This document shows, in pieces, positions 44,201 through 47,122 of a stretch of DNA of 47,122 bases (position 1 is its first letter; the number at the start of each line of letters is the position of its first letter). Source of the DNA: an uncultured Bacteroidales bacterium (lineage in GTDB: Bacteria; Bacteroidota; Bacteroidia; Bacteroidales; Muribaculaceae); assembly GCA_902760865.1 (NCBI GenBank), contig CACWID010000024.1, positions 1 through 47,122 of the forward strand. Direction: 5' to 3'. Position numbers and translations under genes: made by a program. Under the pieces are notes generated by a model. The model saw nothing but the letters and a program-made list of their open reading frames with translations. It made no database searches and was not told the DNA's origin.

Positions 44201-46353
44201 TTGTTATCATCTACCGAGAACAGCAGATCAGCAGCCTTGGTCAAGATCGGTTTGCCATTGTCGTCCAAATCTTCCGGGTCAAAACGGTAGAGCGTATAGA
44301 GGCCCTCACCGTCGATGATGCGCCTAGCGTTGAGCGCATTGTCGGGATTCTGGTTGGCCACCGTCAAGAAGTTGCGGTAGTAGTTGTGCTCAGCGTATTC
44401 GGGATCACCGTCAAGCACGAAGTCGCTCTCGTAGTGCTCGACGCCGAGCGAGAGGAAGTCTTTAGATCCCGGGATAAGCACGGGGTCAAGGTTACTCTGT
44501 GCGAAGAAGTCACCACCGCGAGCGAAGTTGTTAGTAGCAGCGGTAGGCCATCCCTTCACGCGATAGATGATGGTGTAGCTATCATCATATTGCGGTTCCT
44601 GATAGGTGTAGGTGGTGATGTCATGCAGATCGTCGGTCACCATGCGCTCCTCGACGGGGTTACCCTGCTCGTCATAGACGTAGATCCACAACTCATAGTC
44701 CTGCTCGACGGGGAAGTCGAGGATGGAGTTCAGCGACGATACCCATTCACAGGTCACGTCATACATGCCCGGCTGTGTCGCGCTGGGCACTGCGGTGGCC
44801 TCGAGGGTGATGGTGTACAGGCCGACGTGGGGCAGATACTCCTCGTCATAGTCACGGCCCCCATAAACACCGCGGTTGTCGGGAATCCAGAATACCAAGT
44901 TGCTGACTGACTTGTGATCATCACCTCCATCACCCGACATCGAGAAGTAGTGCTGGAAGTAGTTCATACCACGGCAGTCGTGGATGACGTTATAGGAGTT
45001 ACCATAGAGCAGCTTGGAGTAGAAGTCGTCGGTCTCGTCACCGATGTCAGTGGTAGTGGGGCTGAACTCCTCGTACATGTCATAGGTCGGAGCCATGTGG
45101 GGGTTTGCATCTGATTCCAAAGATCCCCACGGGTAATCATTACCCTTGCCGATGAAGTAGAACCTGTTCAGCTCACCGGAATAGGCGAACATGGTACCGG
45201 CATCGTCGGTGCCCTCGTTGAGGCGGGTACCGTCGGTCAGCAACTGAACCTCCTCGATGTAGGTATCGATATAGTTGATCAGGTTGTCCGAGCCAGAGTC
45301 CCAATTGTAAGTGAACTGAGGTGCAGCGCCCGTGCCGTCTTTTACCTTCACAAGGAATACTGTGTAACCATTCTCGTAGGGTTTGGTAACCGTTTTGGTA
45401 GTGCCATTGCTATTAATGGGCCAGTTTTCTGTAGAGTGGTTGGTGGTCAAATAGTTGCCCCGTTGTCCATTTACAACGACATATCGATAACCGGAGTTGC
45501 TGTAATTGTAGTCGTGGGCTTCAATTTGTACTGTTATGCTAGGGTACCCCATCAGCAAAGAACTTGAAACCACAATGGTGTTGGCAGCGTCATCTGTCCA
45601 AAGATATCCGTCGGTAACACTCCACTCACCATTAAGAACCCAACCTGATGGCAGGGTTAGGCCGTTAGTCGCATAATCCCAACTGGATATGACAGTATTG
45701 CCTGTGAGAATCTTAATGGAGTAAATCTCAACGTTTCCAACATAGTTGCCATTAGAGCAGTATGGAGCAATTGTGATGTTGGGATAGGTGGGAGCAGTGC
45801 CGCCAGTATAGTTCCACCTGGCATTGTTGGGGATATCCCATCCAAAATCGACGTTGGTGTAAGGATTGTCCATACCGGTAACTGCGGAGTACTTGAGTCC
45901 CGGAATGTTGGGGTTCATGTAGGTGGTGCCGAGCAGATAGGCAATCTGATAAGGATTGGTGACCGGTGTCGTGAGCTTGGCGGGGTTTTGAAGGTTGCCG
46001 TTGGCGTCCCTCCATTCGTAGGTGATGTCATCATACCAACTGTACACATGGGTAGCGCTGGCAGTGATGTCAGCGCGGCTAGGTGCGCGGTTAGGCGCGC
46101 GATTGGGCGCGCGTTTCAGTGCACGGTTGGTCACCTCAGTACCATCATCTGTAATGGTAAACAGCTTAAAGCTATCGCCCTTTTTCGTGAGCATTGCTTG
46201 AGAAGCAGGACCGCTCACATTGGATGCGGGCGACATGGCGCTCTTGACGAACTCCTTGGCAGGAGACTCGGCCTTGAGCTGTGCATGAGCCACGGTGGTC
46301 CAGCCCACTGCTAGCAACAGGCTGAACATCAAGATTGTAAATTTCTTTTTCAT
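41296..46353 (-). CDS. Giant secreted protein with T9SS-type C-terminal tail
   Basis: 1685 residues. The signal peptide is 1-24 (ending AHAQ), then a low-complexity stretch RALK-RAPN-RAPN-RAPS-RAD (77-95) from 12-bp DNA repeats. It shares blocks with the 978-residue neighbour: N-terminal DDITYEW/NPYQIAYLL, the EHNYYRNFLTVANQ and RRIIDGEGLYTLYRFD middle, and the C-terminal tail YVNSLGMTSDKPFDGINVV...RTTKVVR. Extra material has been inserted: at about 180-340 a beta-sandwich-like part, and at about 790-1210 modules with ASWTVTSDASESNFINTQG and GYFMIQSGGKLRFIM. They look like independent carbohydrate-binding or adhesin folds, not assigned. It is probably a T9SS substrate on the cell surface. The promoter is at 46632-46639. 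Confidence 0.82.
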   Translation of the reverse strand: MKKKFTILMFSLLLAVGWTTVAHAQLKAESPAKEFVKSAMSPASNVSGPASQAMLTKKGDSFKLFTITDDGTEVTNRALKRAPNRAPNRAPSRADITASATHVYSWYDDITYEWRDANGNLQNPAKLTTPVTNPYQIAYLLGTTYMNPNIPGLKYSAVTGMDNPYTNVDFGWDIPNNARWNYTGGTAPTYPNITIAPYCSNGNYVGNVEIYSIKILTGNTVISSWDYATNGLTLPSGWVLNGEWSVTDGYLWTDDAANTIVVSSSLLMGYPSITVQIEAHDYNYSNSGYRYVVVNGQRGNYLTTNHSTENWPINSNGTTKTVTKPYENGYTVFLVKVKDGTGAAPQFTYNWDSGSDNLINYIDTYIEEVQLLTDGTRLNEGTDDAGTMFAYSGELNRFYFIGKGNDYPWGSLESDANPHMAPTYDMYEEFSPTTTDIGDETDDFYSKLLYGNSYNVIHDCRGMNYFQHYFSMSGDGGDDHKSVSNLVFWIPDNRGVYGGRDYDEEYLPHVGLYTITLEATAVPSATQPGMYDVTCEWVSSLNSILDFPVEQDYELWIYVYDEQGNPVEERMVTDDLHDITTYTYQEPQYDDSYTIIYRVKGWPTAATNNFARGGDFFAQSNLDPVLIPGSKDFLSLGVEHYESDFVLDGDPEYAEHNYYRNFLTVANQNPDNALNARRIIDGEGLYTLYRFDPEDLDDNGKPILTKAADLLFSVDDNKINYFIDYDNQFYVDEANLVHIDDNGVSHPITGYTDPDALGCPTEGTIATLGGGGGDTPPDPIVYETHTSSLVFTSACGGSGTADDGASWTVTSDASESNFINTQGIHYGTGNRRVSYLQLSTSDIPGTIKKIVVNASRGGSTAAYLNVTVGGNAFGTQKTLTTSATEYTFEGEASGNIVVRISKTSSTGALYCKSIVVTYETMTGGEGAVYMYNTWAWSGALDGTALPTDWIVSENNSFVANGDGTYFLGGQTSGRSITIPASVLDGYTIDEVIINAKKDDEVASETKSISVNGSSKNVSTTLADYTWTNVNASNGIVISPTDGYVGFASITIKGHKLDPYVTGGYTLLNAFLDKSNYSQVGIVVFELPWKSIQVKLQDSSAGSSAGYFMIQSGGKLRFIMPPGYNHANVKFVIHNAMISSAYHDGTFTLSSSTGETETISFATTEGNVDRECIFTDISAGDMITITGTHNVGSTLYNYSPDFQYIRVYVQGGTGGIGETEALNLDAIKFVDQFKAETKDDDHAYSYKYVLKSDATGEESGKPEIPVQHTNSKLDGYYTLEEIKGDTVAPLFEKNVMNAEVNMTLSREPEIYYYTLDRKPNTAQTWEELSKLQKRGGDTYQEMYDNLPQYEDSIYNAPAVTSTPWIVERYDNYDVKQGGYNSYMSYVPIIWTHGDQKNRRVKFDTEKKHNSYGAPIWKTGVADVKLMSAIAQRQDDPSTKWTYGGEDCSLYMLDNIEAVAKMPTVNNVNYVPYMFRIFVKSNNGKLRGYNLVAAGVDANLPGEHYVGAPIEDDSFQCVWSGYVNDPNNENYGVTISQGEDNGAVTITFHKDKVDRNQEGGEWDKDKENAIFASIEDLIQTNSEGVEFIDGEDLTIVVRFYYLVEGFDTSGSRSTRDGGDGPAGYGAEGDGFTPGPSTALNEIDFNRLIESVTYVNSLGMTSDKPFDGINVVITRYTDGTTRTTKVVR
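46069..46125 (-). repeat. 12-bp tandem repeats coding RAPN units
   Basis: About four degenerate units of the type GCGCGC(GG/GA)TTnG code for RALK-RAPN-RAPN-RAPS-RAD. Slipped-strand change would add or remove four residues without changing the frame. Confidence 0.6.
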
Positions 46354-46631
46354 AACTCTCTACAAATAATTAATTATATGTTTGGGTTTACAATTTTCCC
46401 ATCTGTTATTTACGGCAAGTAAGTTCCACAACATAATCGTGCGGGGCTCGGTGTGCAGTAATCGTTGTCGTGCAATCCTGCGCATCAGCATGACTGGTAT
46501 GGATAAGCAAGGGCAAGTGAAATGTTACTCGAATTCTGGCAGCAGAGTCTTTTCAGGATGTGACATCCTTGGGCTTATACTTGCATCTTGGTTACTCATA
46601 CAAATCCGTGGAAGGAATTGCATTTGACTTG

Positions 46632-46639
46632 CAAATTTA
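46632..46639 (-). promoter_or_regulatory. -7 box for the 1685-residue protein gene, long leader
   Basis: TAAATTTG on the minus strand. The predicted start near 46625 gives a leader of about 270 nt. As with the paralogue at 40716, a long untranslated leader precedes the gene; nothing known was recognised in it. Confidence 0.4.
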
Positions 46640-46786
46640 CTACTTTTTCGGAATATGCAAGTAAAAATCAAAAAAATGCATTGATAACTACGGGAATGGG
46701 TAAGGGTGGCGGGGACGGCGCGAAGCTGGGGGGAAGTGTCGTAATTCGCCTTAGAATTTTTGGTCGGCCTAACGGCCGAGAAATTT

Positions 46787-47054
46787 GCTCTTGGGGTGTC
46801 ACCCCCCCCGGCCCAGTCTGATCCAACGTGAGATTGACGAAAATAAGTTGCTGATGCTCAACTTCTCCCCTAAGATAGGGGAGGTGGCGCGTAGCGCCGG
46901 AGGAGTATGATTCGCCCTCAAAGCAGTTGCTCTTGGGGCTTCAACGCCCCCCGGCCCCCTCTTATCTAAGAGGGGGAGCTGCTGGGAGTATGATTTGCGG
47001 TCAAAGCAGTTACTCTTGGGGTGTCAACGCCCCCCGGCCCCCTCTTATCTGAAG
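46787..47054. repeat. GC-rich double-hairpin repeats, tandem copies with 83-bp period
   Basis: A shortened copy is at 46787-46816. A related hairpin CTCCCC-taagata-GGGGAG is at about 46864-46882. Two full units (AGTATGATT...CAAAGCAGTT...CTCTTGGGG...CCGGCCCCCTCTTATCT) start at 46904 and 46987. The last copy is cut in its second hairpin by the insertion sequence beginning at 47055. No gene was seen in this stretch. Confidence 0.7.
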
Positions 47055-47122
47055 TGACCCCAAAAAGTTGGACGGGTTAAACATTATTGATTTAAGAGTA
47101 AAGAGTTCGGTATTGCACCGGG
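47055..47122 (-). mobile_element. IS3-family insertion sequence, terminal 68 bp (continues off window)
   Basis: The end TGACCCCAAAAAGTTGGAC is the inverted-repeat type of IS3-family (IS150-like) elements in Bacteroidetes. Inside it, on the minus strand, the frame codes for PVQYRTLYS-stop (stop at 47092-47094), the typical last residues of an IS3 OrfB transposase. The orientation is such that the transposase gene lies to the right and points left. The element has split a GC-rich hairpin repeat. Confidence 0.8.
47092..47122 (-). CDS. IS3-family transposase OrfB, last residues (partial)
   Basis: Only the final nine codons and the stop are in the window: PVQYRTLYS. This end is characteristic of the rve-type (DDE) integrase OrfB of IS3-family elements, which cuts and joins the IS ends. 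The rest lies beyond the right edge. Confidence 0.7.
   Translation of the reverse strand, partial: PVQYRTLYS

Noticed and set aside
46382-46821. Two plus-strand frames (81 and 77 residues) at the right end
   Set aside because: They cover the leader and promoter of the giant protein gene and the GC-rich repeats; composition is not coding-like.

Overview
The window looks like a chromosomal segment of an anaerobic gut member of the Bacteroidales, with a Muribaculaceae- or Prevotellaceae-like style (family level is inference). The signs are recurrent Bacteroidetes -7 boxes (TAnnTTTG), BspA-type leucine-rich-repeat surface proteins, dockerin-like EF-hand tails, T9SS-type C-terminal sorting tails, the T9SS factors PorX and PorW, and the conserved order rimP-nusA-infB. 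No rRNA, CRISPR array or prophage was seen. Long open frames antisense to infB, porW and the 920-residue surface protein are composition artefacts and are left out.

Region 1 (1-11.2 kb) is an accessory cell-surface locus. It holds a cut-off secreted protein, a lipoprotein, two tandem BspA-like LRR proteins (one frameshifted just before its dockerin tail) with the signal-peptide remnant of a third copy, two tandem CotH-kinase-like proteins, and a divergent TPR-transmembrane-HTH regulator. The intergenic regions upstream of the LRR gene and of both CotH genes are three copies of one regulatory module. Each has four CTCAT-like half-sites at offsets 0, +11, +64 and +75, a -7 box at one end and, in two copies, a divergent -7 box at the other. 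The regulator's own promoter is part of one copy, so a small membrane-to-DNA regulon controlling surface proteins is a reasonable hypothesis. This is the most interesting object in the window.

Region 2 (11.3-19.2 kb, minus strand) is a conserved block: a small membrane protein, porW, porX, tsaE, birA and a LOG-family nucleosidase, with degenerate 7-bp-period repeats in two of the gaps. Region 3 (19.5-28.3 kb, plus strand) holds an M16 metallopeptidase, then rimP-nusA-infB-folK, then a decayed coding fragment. Region 4 (28.2-34.3 kb) holds an AraC-type regulator, tRNA-Pro(CGG), polA (proofreading residues apparently lost, and a dispersed palindrome inserted in frame), a polyprenyl synthase whose start codon sits almost on its predicted transcription start, and rnhB.

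Region 5 (34.3-47.1 kb) is repeat-rich intergenic DNA plus three large secreted proteins on the minus strand: a 920-residue protein with chitobiase-like modules and a dockerin pair, and two related proteins (978 and 1685 residues) ending in near-identical T9SS-type tails. The right edge enters an IS3-family insertion sequence that landed in a dispersed GC-rich hairpin repeat. Region 2 supplies T9SS regulators, and Regions 1 and 5 contain likely exported surface products.
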